Positions 33,406 to 43,489 of a stretch of DNA of 64,000 nucleotides are shown here, in pieces. The translations under genes were made by a program, and so were the position numbers. The stretch is from positions 62,001 through 126,000 of the forward strand of contig NZ_JACFRN010000001.1 in NCBI RefSeq assembly GCF_016100975.1, given 5' to 3'. Origin of the DNA: Lactobacillus sp. W8174 (GTDB lineage Bacteria; Bacillota; Bacilli; Lactobacillales; Lactobacillaceae). Numbering within the stretch: position 1 is the first letter of the stretch; each line of letters begins with the position of its first letter. The notes beneath the pieces were generated by a model, which made no database searches, was not told the DNA's origin, and worked only from the letters and a program-made list of their open reading frames with translations.

Positions 33406-36084
33406 ATGGCTGATAAAAAATTACTTTTAATTGACGGTAATTCAGTTGCCTTCCGTGCCTTTTACGCACTATATCGCCAACTTGAAAATTTCAGAAATCC
33501 TGAAGGATTGCATACTAATGCCATTTATACATTTAAAAATATGCTTGATGTCGTCTTAAATGATGTCGAACCAGATCATGTTTTGGTTGCTTTTGATGCA
33601 GGTAAAACTACCTTTAGAAATAAGATGTACGCTGACTACAAAGGTGGCAGACAAAAGACTCCCTCAGAATTATCTGAGCAACTGCCATACATTCAGGAGC
33701 TTTTGCATGACTTGGGTTTGTCTACATATGAGCTTGATAACTATGAAGCCGATGACATCATAGGAACTTTCGTAACTATTGGTGAAAAAGAAGGCTTTAA
33801 AGTTACGGTAGTTACAGGTGATAAGGATTTGACTCAGCTGGCATCGCCGCAAACAACAGTTATGGTCACTAAATCAGGGGTACTAAACTTAGAAGCTTAC
33901 ACACCTGAACACATGAAAAAAGTTAATGGTGTTACACCAACTGAATTTATTGATATGAAGGCATTAATGGGTGACAATTCTGATAATTACCCCGGTGTAA
34001 CTAAAATTGGACCTAAAAAGGCATCACAGCTTATCCAAGAATATGGTTCAGTAGAAAATTTGTATGATCATATCGATGAAATGAAACCTTCTAAAATGAA
34101 GGAAAATTTGATTAATGATAAAGATAAGGCTCTTTTAGGCAAAAAATTAGCTACTATTGATCGTCATGCTCCTTTAACTATTGGGATCGATGATGTTAAA
34201 AGGCGTCCTATTGACTATCAGAAATTGCGCAGATTCTATGAAAAGATGAATTTTCGTAAATTCTTGAGTGAATTAAATCCCGACGGAGAAAATCAACCAC
34301 AAGATCAATCTAAAAAAACAAATGATAAAGTAGTTGATTTTACTGAACTTAAAGAAAATGACATCAATAATTTTGCTGTTACTGATGGACAAACTATTAC
34401 TTTTTATCTCGGGATGCTTGGTGCTAATTATCATTTAGCTGATTTTGTCGGTTTTGCCATTAAGGTAGATAATCAAATATATATTAGTCGCAATGTTGAA
34501 CTGCTAAAAGAAGCTAAACTTAAAAATATGCTTGAAGATAAGCAAATTACTAAAAATGTGTTTGATCTAAAGCGAACAACAGTTGGGTTGAATCGTTTGG
34601 GTATTCACGCTCGTGGCATTGACTATGACATGCTTCTTGCTTCATATTTGATTAATAATGAAAATAATTCAGACGATATGGGTGAAATATGCCGGATGTA
34701 CGGCGATAATTCTGTAAAAAGCGATTATGAAGTATACGGTAAAGGTAAAAGCGTTCATATACCAGAAAATGATCAAGTTTTGTTTAACCATCTAGCTGGT
34801 AAAATTGAGGCAATAGAAAATCTAAAAGATACATTACTGGCAAAACTAAAAGAACACGAGCAGGATGATCTTTATGCCAACATTGAAATACCAGTTGCAA
34901 GAGTTTTATCTGTCATGGAAATAAATGGTATTAAGGTGCAAGCTAAAACCTTAACTGAGCTGCAAGATGAGTTTGCTGTTGACCTTAAGAAAATGGAACA
35001 ACAAATCTATGACGAAGCTGGTGAAGAATTTAATATTAATTCTCCAAAACAATTAGGCCATATTTTGTTCGAAAAAATGGGCTTAAAACCAATTAAAAAG
35101 ACTAAGACTGGTTATTCAACATCTGTTGATGTTTTAAATCAGTTAAAAGATGAAAACCCAATTATTGGACAAATACTGACTTACCGGCAAATTGCTAAAA
35201 TCCAATCTACCTATGTTAATGGTTTATTAGATGTTATCCAAAAAGATGGTCGCGTTCATACCAGGTACTTACAAACGTTAACTGCAACAGGCCGTTTGTC
35301 CTCAGTCGACCCTAATTTACAAAATATTCCAACTAGGACAGAAGAGGGCAAGCAAATTAGAAAAGCTTTTGTGCCTAGCGAACCTGACGGCTATATTTTT
35401 TCATGTGATTATTCTCAAATTGAATTGCGGGTTCTAGCGCAAGTTTCTGGTGATGAACAGATGCAGGAAGCCTTTAGAACAGGTTATGATATTCATGCTC
35501 ACACCGCAATGCGTATTTTTCATCTTAAGTCAACCGATGATGTGACTCCGCTAATGCGCCGCAGAGCTAAGGCAGTTAATTTCGGTATAGTTTATGGCAT
35601 TTCTGATTATGGCTTGTCTAAGAATCTTAATATTAGCAGAAAACAGGCAAAGGAATTTATTGACAATTACTTTGAACAATATCCACAAGTTAAAGAGTAT
35701 ATGAATAAAGCTGTGCAAGTGGCACGTGAAAAAGGCTATGCGGAAACAATTATGCACAGAAGACGTTATTTACCAGATATTCATGCCAAAAATTACAATG
35801 TCCGTTCTTTTGCCGAAAGAACAGCTATCAATTCCCCTATTCAAGGTTCAGCTGCAGATATTATTAAAATAGCAATGATTAACATGCAGAAAAAATTGGA
35901 TGACATGCATCTCAAGACAAAAATGGTAGTCCAGGTTCATGATGAATTGATTTTTGATGTACCAAAAGATGAATTAGAAACAATCAAAAAAATTGTGCCT
36001 GAAGTTATGCAATCCGCTGTAAGACTTGATATACCTCTTGTAGCAGATTCTGGATATGGCCACAACTGGTTTGATGCGAAATAA
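33406..36084 (+). CDS. polA: DNA polymerase I
   Basis: Fills gaps and removes RNA primers in repair and lagging-strand maturation. The 892 residues hold a 5'-3' exonuclease (about 1-290, with LLIDGNSVAFRAFYA and GDNSDNYPGV), a central 3'-5' exonuclease-like region that lacks the metal-binding DxE and is thus probably inactive, as is usual in Gram-positives, and the polymerase domain (about 500-892; motif A DYSQIELRVLA, motif B RRRAKAVNFGIVYG, motif C VQVHDELIFD). AAGGAG precedes the ATG. It leads an operon with mutM, coaE, nrdR, dnaB and dnaI. Confidence 0.97.
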   Translation: MADKKLLLIDGNSVAFRAFYALYRQLENFRNPEGLHTNAIYTFKNMLDVVLNDVEPDHVLVAFDAGKTTFRNKMYADYKGGRQKTPSELSEQLPYIQELLHDLGLSTYELDNYEADDIIGTFVTIGEKEGFKVTVVTGDKDLTQLASPQTTVMVTKSGVLNLEAYTPEHMKKVNGVTPTEFIDMKALMGDNSDNYPGVTKIGPKKASQLIQEYGSVENLYDHIDEMKPSKMKENLINDKDKALLGKKLATIDRHAPLTIGIDDVKRRPIDYQKLRRFYEKMNFRKFLSELNPDGENQPQDQSKKTNDKVVDFTELKENDINNFAVTDGQTITFYLGMLGANYHLADFVGFAIKVDNQIYISRNVELLKEAKLKNMLEDKQITKNVFDLKRTTVGLNRLGIHARGIDYDMLLASYLINNENNSDDMGEICRMYGDNSVKSDYEVYGKGKSVHIPENDQVLFNHLAGKIEAIENLKDTLLAKLKEHEQDDLYANIEIPVARVLSVMEINGIKVQAKTLTELQDEFAVDLKKMEQQIYDEAGEEFNINSPKQLGHILFEKMGLKPIKKTKTGYSTSVDVLNQLKDENPIIGQILTYRQIAKIQSTYVNGLLDVIQKDGRVHTRYLQTLTATGRLSSVDPNLQNIPTRTEEGKQIRKAFVPSEPDGYIFSCDYSQIELRVLAQVSGDEQMQEAFRTGYDIHAHTAMRIFHLKSTDDVTPLMRRRAKAVNFGIVYGISDYGLSKNLNISRKQAKEFIDNYFEQYPQVKEYMNKAVQVAREKGYAETIMHRRRYLPDIHAKNYNVRSFAERTAINSPIQGSAADIIKIAMINMQKKLDDMHLKTKMVVQVHDELIFDVPKDELETIKKIVPEVMQSAVRLDIPLVADSGYGHNWFDAK

Positions 36085-36096
36085 GGAGCAATTTTA

Positions 36097-36927
36097 ATGC
36101 CTGAAATGCCGGAAGTTGAAACTGTTAGGCGAACACTTCTTCCTCTTATCAAAGGGAAAACAATAAAAGAAGTAACTGTATGGTACCCAAAAATTATTAC
36201 CGGAGATGCTAAAGAATTTGCAAGACAATTAACTGGAAAAAAGATAGAAAATATAGATCGTTATGCTAAATATTTGCTTATTCGTCTTAGTAACAATTTA
36301 ACAATAGTGTCTCATTTACGCATGGAAGGTAAGTATCGTTTAGTCAAAATAAATACTAAAAAGGACAAACACGACCACGTGCAAATTGTTTTTCAAGATA
36401 ATTCAGCATTGCGCTATAATGATGTGCGTAAGTTTGGCCGAATGCAGCTGATTAAGACGGGGACTGAAAGGGAAAAGACTGGTATTGGCAAATTAGGTGT
36501 TGAACCTAATTCAGCAGCTTTTACTGTTTCCTATTTACAAAATGGTTTAGCACGTAAAAAGAAAAATATTAAAAACACACTCCTTGACCAATCTATTGTT
36601 GCAGGTTTGGGCAATATCTATGTTGACGAGGTTTTGTGGGAAACAAAAATTCACCCGTTAAGTCAAGCCAATACTATTCCAGCAGAAAAGATATCGCAAC
36701 TGCACGACAATATTAATTCGTTAATAGAATTGGCAATTGCTGAAAGAGGTACTACAATTCATACCTATCTGGATGCGAACGGGAAGACAGGAGGTTTTCA
36801 AAAAATGTTGCAAGTATATGGACATAAAGGCGAGCCTTGTGTGCGTTGTGGCACACCTCTTGAGAAAATTAAGGTAAACGGACGAGGAACTACTTTTTGC
36901 CCTAAATGTCAGGTGATTTACAAATGA
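36097..36927 (+). CDS. mutM: formamidopyrimidine-DNA glycosylase
   Basis: Removes 8-oxoguanine and formamidopyrimidines from DNA and cuts the backbone. The 276 residues start with the catalytic N terminus MPEMPEVET (Pro2, Glu3), contain the helix-two-turn-helix DQSIVAGLGNIYVDE, and end with a four-cysteine zinc finger (CVRCG...FCPKC). The first ATG is required, because the mature Pro2 is the nucleophile. It follows polA by 12 bases, and its stop overlaps the coaE start in ATGA. Confidence 0.97.
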   Translation: MPEMPEVETVRRTLLPLIKGKTIKEVTVWYPKIITGDAKEFARQLTGKKIENIDRYAKYLLIRLSNNLTIVSHLRMEGKYRLVKINTKKDKHDHVQIVFQDNSALRYNDVRKFGRMQLIKTGTEREKTGIGKLGVEPNSAAFTVSYLQNGLARKKKNIKNTLLDQSIVAGLGNIYVDEVLWETKIHPLSQANTIPAEKISQLHDNINSLIELAIAERGTTIHTYLDANGKTGGFQKMLQVYGHKGEPCVRCGTPLEKIKVNGRGTTFCPKCQVIYK

Positions 36928-37541
36928 CAAAGATTTTAGGCTTAACCGGTGGGATAGCAAGTGGTAAAAGTACTGCAGATGTTTTTTTTAGAGAAAAACA
37001 AATACCGGTTATAGACTGCGATCAAATTGCTCACGATATTTTAAATAGGGACGAAAAGGGCTATGAACTGGTTTTAAAACATTTTGGTACAAGCATTCTT
37101 AAGTCAGATCGATCAATCAATCGTTCAGAGCTAGGACAGATTGTTTTTAACGATAAAAAACAACTCGAAGCTTTAAATGCAATTACCCATCCATTGATTT
37201 TTCAAGAAATACAAGCTAAAATTGCGCTAAACAACATGAACAAAAATTCTTTGGTTGTTGTAGATGCACCAGTTTTGTTTGAATCAAATGGTCAAAAATA
37301 TTGCGATTTTACCTTATTAATTGCAATACCGGAATCACTGCAAATGAAAAGGCTAATGTTAAGGGATCAATTGAGTGAGCGTGCTGCCTTGAAGCGTATT
37401 CGCAGTCAAATGCCTTTGTCCCAGAAAGAAAAATTGGCTGATTTTGTAATTAATAATACTGGTACAAAACAAGATTTGAAATCAAAATTAGAAAGATTGC
37501 TTCTTAACATAAAAGGGGAGGACTTATATGGAATGTCCTAA
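36924..37541 (+). CDS. coaE: dephospho-CoA kinase
   Basis: Last step of coenzyme A synthesis: phosphorylates the 3'-hydroxyl of dephospho-CoA. The 205 residues begin TKILGLTGGIASGKST with the P-loop at residues 9-17, followed by DCDQIAH and VDAPVLFE. The start ATG 36924 overlaps the mutM stop; an upstream in-frame ATG adds six residues before the conserved start and is rejected. It overlaps nrdR by 14 bases. Confidence 0.95.
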   Translation: MTKILGLTGGIASGKSTADVFFREKQIPVIDCDQIAHDILNRDEKGYELVLKHFGTSILKSDRSINRSELGQIVFNDKKQLEALNAITHPLIFQEIQAKIALNNMNKNSLVVVDAPVLFESNGQKYCDFTLLIAIPESLQMKRLMLRDQLSERAALKRIRSQMPLSQKEKLADFVINNTGTKQDLKSKLERLLLNIKGEDLYGMS

Positions 37542-37995
37542 TTGTCATAAAAATGCCTCAAAAGTCATTGATTCACGACCCAGTGATGAAAATCGCGCAA
37601 TCAGACGCAGGCGTGAATGTGAAAACTGTGGCTATCGTTTTACCACGTTTGAAAGAGTTGAAACTACTCCTTTATTGGTAATTAAAAATGATGGTACTCG
37701 CGAACCCTTTAATCGTAAAAAAATTTTACATGGTGTAATGGCAGCAGGTCAAAAGCGACCGATATCAAGTACACAGTTCGAAGAATTAGTCGATCATGTA
37801 GAAAACAAAATCAGACAACAAGGGGTTAGCGAGATTTCTTCGAAAAAAATTGGTCAACTAGTAATGGATGAGCTGGCAACAATTGATGATGTTGCTTATA
37901 TTCGTTTTGCTTCTATTTATCGTGAATTTAAAGATATGTCTAGCTTCATGAAAACAATGGAAGATATGATTGCAAAAAGGGAAAAAGGTAATTAA
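37528..37995 (+). CDS. nrdR: transcriptional repressor NrdR
   Basis: Represses ribonucleotide reductase genes in response to ATP/dATP. The 155 residues have an N-terminal zinc ribbon (CPNCHK at 3-8 and CENCGYRF at about 31-38) and an ATP-cone domain (from about 49). A GGGGAGG box inside coaE precedes the ATG. It is in the replication operon, two bases before dnaB. Confidence 0.97.
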   Translation: MECPNCHKNASKVIDSRPSDENRAIRRRRECENCGYRFTTFERVETTPLLVIKNDGTREPFNRKKILHGVMAAGQKRPISSTQFEELVDHVENKIRQQGVSEISSKKIGQLVMDELATIDDVAYIRFASIYREFKDMSSFMKTMEDMIAKREKGN

Positions 37996-37997
37996 TT

Positions 37998-39383
37998 ATG
38001 TTTGAGACAAATGATCCCAAACAGCCTTTTTTCATTACCAACAGGGTGGATATTTTTCCTAAAGATTTGCGCATATTAATTAAACTGTATCAACCTCTTA
38101 TTGGTTCTCTTCCTTTAGCTCTCTATTTAAGTTTGAATGAAGATTATAATGCACAGGCAATGCTTTCTGATGCTAAGGGAATCTATACTTTGCAAGAACA
38201 GACAGATTGTGATATAAAAAAATTATTTGGTGCGTTGCATAAGCTTGAAGCTGTTGGTTTGATTCAAACGAAACTGCTTGACAACCAAATCATGGGTCAT
38301 GTTTTGTGTTTCGAAATTAAAAATGTTCCAGCAAGCAGTGAATTTTTTTCAACTGCTCTTTTAGCTAGTTTATTAAAAGAAAAAGTTGGTATAACTGCTT
38401 TTAATAAATTAAGTCACGAGTTTGCAAGAGAGGCTAAACAAAACCGGAGCGAATTAAGTGGCATCAAGGGAGCACCCAATATTTCTGCTTCCTTTATGGA
38501 TGTTTTCCATTTATCCGATCAAGAAGCAATAGATCCTTCAATTGAGGTCAAAGAAGCTGCTCGAGAGAATAATTATTCTGCGAGCGATTATGCTACTGTC
38601 AATGATCAAGATAATATTGACTGGGATTTTATGAAACAGCAATTTGAAATTTATCAAATTGCTGGCAGCGAAATTGATCAGAATAGAGAAGCTATTCGAG
38701 CTGTTATGCGTATATACGGGCTTTCAGAACAGGAATTTGTCGATGAGGCAATACCATGCTTGCATGGTGACTATCATTTAAATATGCGAGAAATAAAGCA
38801 AACTATTGCAAACAGCATTCATGGCAGCGATACTCGCAGGCATTTGCAAAGCAGGGCTAAAATACCCGACAAATTTGATGAGAGTAATAGTCAATTAAAT
38901 CAAGAAGAACAAAAGCTATTGCAGAAAGCACAGGCTGATACTCCAGCACAGTTTTTGTATCATTTAAAAACTGAGAAAAATGATTATGTTGATGCGAGTG
39001 AAAATCAAGTGTTAGACAGTCTATATAATGACAAGGGAATATCAGCGGAATTACTTAATATTCTGACATATGCTTGTTTAAAAAGCGGTCCCAACATTTC
39101 TTTTCGCTTAGCAAACAAAATTTTGCATGATTGGCTGCAACATGGTGTTAAAACTGGTGCTCAGGCCTTAGATTATATGGCAAAGAGAAAAAAGGCCCAA
39201 GAACAAAGGCGAGAGATGAGAAGAAATCAATTTAAGCAACGATCTGGAAACAAAAAAAAGATCGAAAAAAATATTGATTGGGATAGTAGAAAATCAAGAA
39301 CTATATCGGAAAAATCTAATCTTTCTTCGAGTGAATTGGAAAATTTTTTTAAAAAGTTAGAAGATAAGAATGGCATGAAGTAG
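37998..39383 (+). CDS. dnaB: replication initiation and membrane attachment protein DnaB
   Basis: Helicase-loading co-factor of the Firmicute type, not the replicative helicase. The 461 residues hold a winged-helix N terminus (about 1-115), a variable acidic middle and a DnaB_2/DnaD-like helical domain (about 205-390), then a basic Arg/Lys-rich tail. With DnaI it loads DnaC helicase at oriC and at restart sites. Adjacent to dnaI, the usual pairing. Confidence 0.92.
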   Translation: MFETNDPKQPFFITNRVDIFPKDLRILIKLYQPLIGSLPLALYLSLNEDYNAQAMLSDAKGIYTLQEQTDCDIKKLFGALHKLEAVGLIQTKLLDNQIMGHVLCFEIKNVPASSEFFSTALLASLLKEKVGITAFNKLSHEFAREAKQNRSELSGIKGAPNISASFMDVFHLSDQEAIDPSIEVKEAARENNYSASDYATVNDQDNIDWDFMKQQFEIYQIAGSEIDQNREAIRAVMRIYGLSEQEFVDEAIPCLHGDYHLNMREIKQTIANSIHGSDTRRHLQSRAKIPDKFDESNSQLNQEEQKLLQKAQADTPAQFLYHLKTEKNDYVDASENQVLDSLYNDKGISAELLNILTYACLKSGPNISFRLANKILHDWLQHGVKTGAQALDYMAKRKKAQEQRREMRRNQFKQRSGNKKKIEKNIDWDSRKSRTISEKSNLSSSELENFFKKLEDKNGMK

Positions 39384-39393
39384 GTGTAGTGAT

Positions 39394-40287
39394 ATGCAAC
39401 CCATTAAAAAAATTATTGATAAAACCAAAAATGTGGAAGAAGAAAGTACTGACTCAATTAAAAAGAAGGTATTAGCTGATCCCAAGATAAATCAATTTAT
39501 TAAACAACATCAAGAACAACTCACTGACAGTATAATTGATAAAAGCCTTCCCAGTCTTTTTGAGTTTTATCTGAGCCAACATAAAAAAGATCCGGTGACC
39601 AAAGGATATTATCCGGATTTGATAATGAATAAAAATGCCATTAGTCTTAAATTTGTTCCTGAAGATAGTAAACTGATTCATGACCATGAAATTAATATAA
39701 AAAAGCACTTGCGTTTAATTAATTTACCTGAAAAATTGCATGATGTACGATTAAGTCGGATAGATATGACATCCGAAAGAGTTGAAGTAATGACAGCTAT
39801 TCAGCAGTTTTTATATCAATATTCGCGTGATATTCACCAAAAGGGTTTATATTTAGCTGGGAATTTTGGCGTTGGCAAGACATATATTTTGGCAGGATTG
39901 GCGAATCAAGTGGCTGCAATGAATAAGTATGTTGTGTTTCTGCACGTGCCTACATTCATTGCCAGTTTGTCCAGTCATTTTAATGACAACAGTTTGCAAA
40001 ATGAAGTACAAAAGATTGCTAACGCTGATTTTTTAGTATTAGATGATATTGGTGCTGAAAATTTGAGCCAATGGTCGCGAGACGAGGTTTTAGCAGTAAT
40101 TTTACAAGCACGAATGGATAATGCTATGCCCACTTTTTTTTCCTCGAACTTTGCTATGAATGACTTAGAAGATCATTTTAAAGAGACTAAAAATGCAATT
40201 GAACCTGTAAAGGCTGCTCGTTTGATGGAACGAATTCGAGCTTTAGCTAAAGAGGTAATTATTTCTGGGCCTAATAGACGAACATAA
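39394..40287 (+). CDS. dnaI: primosomal protein DnaI (helicase loader)
   Basis: An AAA+ ATPase of 297 residues that loads the replicative helicase. The N-terminal domain (about 1-105) binds the helicase. The ATPase core has Walker A GNFGVGKTY (about 155-163), Walker B FLVLDDIGAE and a sensor/arginine region near ARLMERIR. Follows dnaB by ten bases, closing the operon. No clear terminator follows before the thrS promoter. Confidence 0.94.
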   Translation: MQPIKKIIDKTKNVEEESTDSIKKKVLADPKINQFIKQHQEQLTDSIIDKSLPSLFEFYLSQHKKDPVTKGYYPDLIMNKNAISLKFVPEDSKLIHDHEINIKKHLRLINLPEKLHDVRLSRIDMTSERVEVMTAIQQFLYQYSRDIHQKGLYLAGNFGVGKTYILAGLANQVAAMNKYVVFLHVPTFIASLSSHFNDNSLQNEVQKIANADFLVLDDIGAENLSQWSRDEVLAVILQARMDNAMPTFFSSNFAMNDLEDHFKETKNAIEPVKAARLMERIRALAKEVIISGPNRRT

Positions 40288-40319
40288 ATTTCTACTTTTC
40301 AAATTTTATGAAAATATAC

Positions 40320-40347
40320 TTGCATTAAAAAATTATTGGGTTATAAT
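40320..40347 (+). promoter_or_regulatory. promoter of thrS leader
   Basis: TTGCAT (40320-40325), a 16-base spacer and TATAAT (40342-40347). Confidence 0.65.
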
Positions 40348-40353
40348 TAACAC

Positions 40354-40568
40354 CAATGAATGAACATGTTGCAATGCAACTCAGAGAGAAAAGCAGTATT
40401 CTGGAAGCTTTCATCAGCGTTTGCAATCCAATCATTTATACCTAAATTTTGATAATGGGTTAGATTCCGTTAACAATCTATAACGAGATAGTTCATTTTC
40501 TTGAACTAAATTTTGGGTGGAACCACGTTGATTAACGTCCCAGTGCTTAATTGCACTGGGATTTTTTT
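40354..40568 (+). promoter_or_regulatory. T-box riboswitch upstream of thrS
   Basis: The antiterminator bulge sequence GGGTGGAACCACG is at 40515-40527, a common variant of the T-box core. A terminator follows with arms CCCAGTGC (40539-40546) and GCACTGGG (40553-40560) and a T-run from 40562. AGAGAG (40383-40388) suits the stem I kink-turn. I could not place a threonine specifier codon with confidence. The threonine assignment rests on the downstream gene. Confidence 0.85.
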
Positions 40569-40592
40569 GTTATAAAAATTTTGGAGGAAATA

Positions 40593-42527
40593 ATGAGTTT
40601 TTCGATTACTTTGCCTGACGGCTCAAAAAAAGATTTTACAGATGCTGTTTCAATATCTGATTTAGCACATAGCATTGGTACATCTTTAGGTAAAGCTGCT
40701 CTTGGTGCAAAAGTAGATGGTCAAATTGTTGCTTTAGACTTTAAGTTGAACAAAAATGCGGAAGTTGCAATTATAACCGACAGAGATAAAGAGGGTCTAA
40801 CAATTTTGCGTGATACCGTTGCATTTGTTCTTGAAGCCGTGGCCAAGAAAGCTTATCCTGAAATTCATTTTGGTGAACATGGATCTGACGATGAGGGCTT
40901 TTACGTTGACACTGATAAAGAAAATCAAATAAAAATCAATGAATTACCTGACTTGGAAAAAGCAATCAAAAAAGCAATTAAAGCAGGAGAAAAGATTGAA
41001 TCCAACTTAATGTCTAAAGACGAGCTTTCTGATCTTTTTAAGGATGATCCTTATAAGAGTGAAATGCTTAAAGCTGAAAAAAATGACCAGGTACAAGTTT
41101 ATAAGTTAGGCAATTTTGTCGATTTTGGTTTTAGCGCATTGTTACCAAACACCGGTAAAATTAAGCAATTTAAATTGTTATCTGTTGCCGGTGCTTACTG
41201 GAAAGGGCAATCTTCAAATCCTATGCTTCAAAGAATTTCGGGTACAGCATTTTTCAAAAAGGCAGATTTGGATGCGGACATTAAAAGACGTGAAGAAATT
41301 AAAGAACGTGATCATAGAACAATTGGTCGTGATCTTGATTTATTCTTTGTTGATCCAAAAGTTGGTGCTGGTTTACCATACTGGATGCCCAAAGGTGCCA
41401 CAATTCGCCGGGTAGTAGAACGCTACATTATCGATAAAGAAGTCGCTGACGGCTACCAACACGTTTATACTCCAGTTTTAATGAACGTGGATGCTTATAA
41501 GACTTCAGGCCACTGGGCACACTATCGTGATGATATGTTTCCACCAATGGATATGGGTGACGGTGAGATGCTTGAACTGCGACCAATGAATTGTCCTTCC
41601 CACATTCAAATTTACAAACATCACATTCGTTCATACCGCGAGCTCCCAATTAGGATTGCAGAACTAGGTATGATGCACAGATATGAAAAATCTGGTGCTC
41701 TGTCAGGACTGCAACGTGTACGGGAAATGACTTTAAATGACGGTCATACATTTGTGACTTTAGATCAAGTTCAAAGTGAATTCTCAAAAATCTTGACTCT
41801 AATTTTAGATGTTTACAAAGACTTTGACATCACTGATTACTACTTCAGACTTTCCTATCGTGATCCAAACAATACTAAAAAGTATTTTGCTAACGATGAA
41901 ATGTGGGAAAGAAGTCAGTCAATGCTGAAAAAGGCTATGGACGATATGGGACTTGACTATGTCGAAGCCGAAGGTGAAGCCGCATTCTACGGTCCAAAAC
42001 TAGATATTCAAACCAAGACTGCTTTAGGTGCAGATGAAACAATGTCCACAATTCAACTAGACTTCATGTTGCCTGAAAGATTTAACTTAACCTATGTTGG
42101 TCAAGATGGTGAAGAGCACCGACCAGTTATGATTCATAGAGGAATTGTTGGTACTATGGAGCGTTTCATAGCTTACCTGATTGAGATTTACAAAGGTGCT
42201 TTTCCAACTTGGCTGGCTCCAGTTCAAGTAGAAGTGATCCCAGTAAATTTGGATGCCCATTCAGATTACGCCAAAAAAGTTCGCGACGAACTAAATAAAC
42301 GTGGCTTTAGGGCTGAAGCAGATCTGCGTAATGAAAAATTAGGTTACAAGATTCGTGAGTCACAAACACAAAAAGTACCATATACTCTTGTTTTAGGTGA
42401 CAAGGAATTAAAGGACAATGGTGTAAATGTTCGTCGCTACGGCACTGAAGAAGAAGTAGCCAAGAGTTTTGACGAATTTATCAGTGAAATTAAGCAGGAT
42501 GTTAAATCATATTCACGTGAAGAATAA
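40593..42527 (+). CDS. thrS: threonyl-tRNA synthetase
   Basis: Charges tRNA-Thr (class II synthetase). The 644 residues hold an N-terminal TGS domain (about 1-62), an editing domain with HxxxH-type and Cys residues that looks degenerate by eye, the catalytic core (about 240-535) with [20 protein letters not shown] and the [12 protein letters not shown] motif 3, and the anticodon-binding domain. The start ATG 40593 follows TTGGAGGA; an earlier in-frame ATG lies in the terminator and is rejected. Controlled by the T-box. Confidence 0.96.
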   Translation: MSFSITLPDGSKKDFTDAVSISDLAHSIGTSLGKAALGAKVDGQIVALDFKLNKNAEVAIITDRDKEGLTILRDTVAFVLEAVAKKAYPEIHFGEHGSDDEGFYVDTDKENQIKINELPDLEKAIKKAIKAGEKIESNLMSKDELSDLFKDDPYKSEMLKAEKNDQVQVYKLGNFVDFGFSALLPNTGKIKQFKLLSVAGAYWKGQSSNPMLQRISGTAFFKKADLDADIKRREEIKERDHRTIGRDLDLFFVDPKVGAGLPYWMPKGATIRRVVERYIIDKEVADGYQHVYTPVLMNVDAYKTSGHWAHYRDDMFPPMDMGDGEMLELRPMNCPSHIQIYKHHIRSYRELPIRIAELGMMHRYEKSGALSGLQRVREMTLNDGHTFVTLDQVQSEFSKILTLILDVYKDFDITDYYFRLSYRDPNNTKKYFANDEMWERSQSMLKKAMDDMGLDYVEAEGEAAFYGPKLDIQTKTALGADETMSTIQLDFMLPERFNLTYVGQDGEEHRPVMIHRGIVGTMERFIAYLIEIYKGAFPTWLAPVQVEVIPVNLDAHSDYAKKVRDELNKRGFRAEADLRNEKLGYKIRESQTQKVPYTLVLGDKELKDNGVNVRRYGTEEEVAKSFDEFISEIKQDVKSYSREE

Positions 42528-42736
42528 TCGAGTAAGAAATAGTAAAGACAAGTTTAATTTAATAGATTGCAGGAATAATTTGATAACTTAGACCTTAAAT
42601 ATAAAAACCGCTAAAATTTGCACGTCGAGTAACAAAATGTAGTGTTGACGGGATGCACTTTTGATTAATTAATCAATTGCTAAAAAAAGCTTGGTTTAAA
42701 TAGTTGAATTAAGACTGCTAAAAAGGAGCATTAATT
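42528..42736. other. 209-base intergenic region between thrS and the ABC operon
   Basis: No ORF. It holds TTGACG at 42645-42650 with a poor -10 candidate (ATTAAT 42668-42673) and complementary stretches GCACGTC and GACGGGATGC around 42620-42658, which could form a leader hairpin. No T-run and no recognised riboswitch was found. Confidence 0.4.
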
Positions 42737-43474
42737 ATGTCAATGGTAGAATTTCATGACGTGCAGAAATTTTATGGCAAATTTCACGCGTTGCATAGTA
42801 TTAATTTACAAATCGATAAAGGCGAAACTGTTGTTTTAATCGGACCTTCCGGTTCCGGTAAGAGTACGCTTATTAGAACAATAAACCGCTTAGAGTCAAT
42901 TCAGGGTGGAAAGCTGATAGTTAATAATCAGGATTTGTCCAATCCCAAGACTGACTCAAATAGGTTGCGCCAAGATGTAGGTATGGTTTTCCAACACTTT
43001 AATCTTTATAAAAACAAAAATGTTTTGGAAAATGTGATGCTGGCACCACGAATTGTCAGTCATATGCCTGAAACTGAAAATAAAAAGCAGGCAATGCATT
43101 TACTTGATATGGTTGGAGTGGCTGATAAAGCCCAAAATATGCCAGCCCAAATATCTGGTGGTCAAAAGCAGCGTGTGGCGATTGCGCGCTCCTTAGCGAT
43201 GCATCCCAAGTTACTGCTTTTTGATGAACCAACTTCAGCACTTGATCCAGAGATGATTGATGAAGTTTTACAAGTAATTAAAAAGATTACTTCTTCTAGC
43301 GATATGACTTCCTTGATCGTGACCCACGAAATGGGCTTTGCTAAGGAAGTAGCTAACCGTGTCATCTTTATGGATCAGGGTCAAATTGTTGAAGATGATG
43401 ACAGTTCTTCCTTCTTTAAACAACCGAAAACAGAACGGGCGCAACAATTTTTAAGCAAGATAATAGCGCATTAA
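42737..43474 (+). CDS. glnQ: polar amino acid ABC transporter ATP-binding protein
   Basis: ATPase of an amino-acid importer of the glutamine/glutamate family, 245 residues. Walker A is GPSGSGKST, the Q-loop region is VFQHFNLY, the signature is ISGGQKQR, and Walker B is LLLFDEPTSALDPE, followed by switch His in VTHEMGF. First gene of a four-gene operon with binding protein and two permeases. The exact amino acid (glutamine, glutamate or another polar residue) cannot be fixed. Confidence 0.92.
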   Translation: MSMVEFHDVQKFYGKFHALHSINLQIDKGETVVLIGPSGSGKSTLIRTINRLESIQGGKLIVNNQDLSNPKTDSNRLRQDVGMVFQHFNLYKNKNVLENVMLAPRIVSHMPETENKKQAMHLLDMVGVADKAQNMPAQISGGQKQRVAIARSLAMHPKLLLFDEPTSALDPEMIDEVLQVIKKITSSSDMTSLIVTHEMGFAKEVANRVIFMDQGQIVEDDDSSSFFKQPKTERAQQFLSKIIAH

Positions 43475-43489
43475 GAGGGGGGCAATATC

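Noticed and set aside
41116..41415. 99-codon plus-strand open frame inside thrS
   Set aside because: Out-of-frame shadow of the synthetase.
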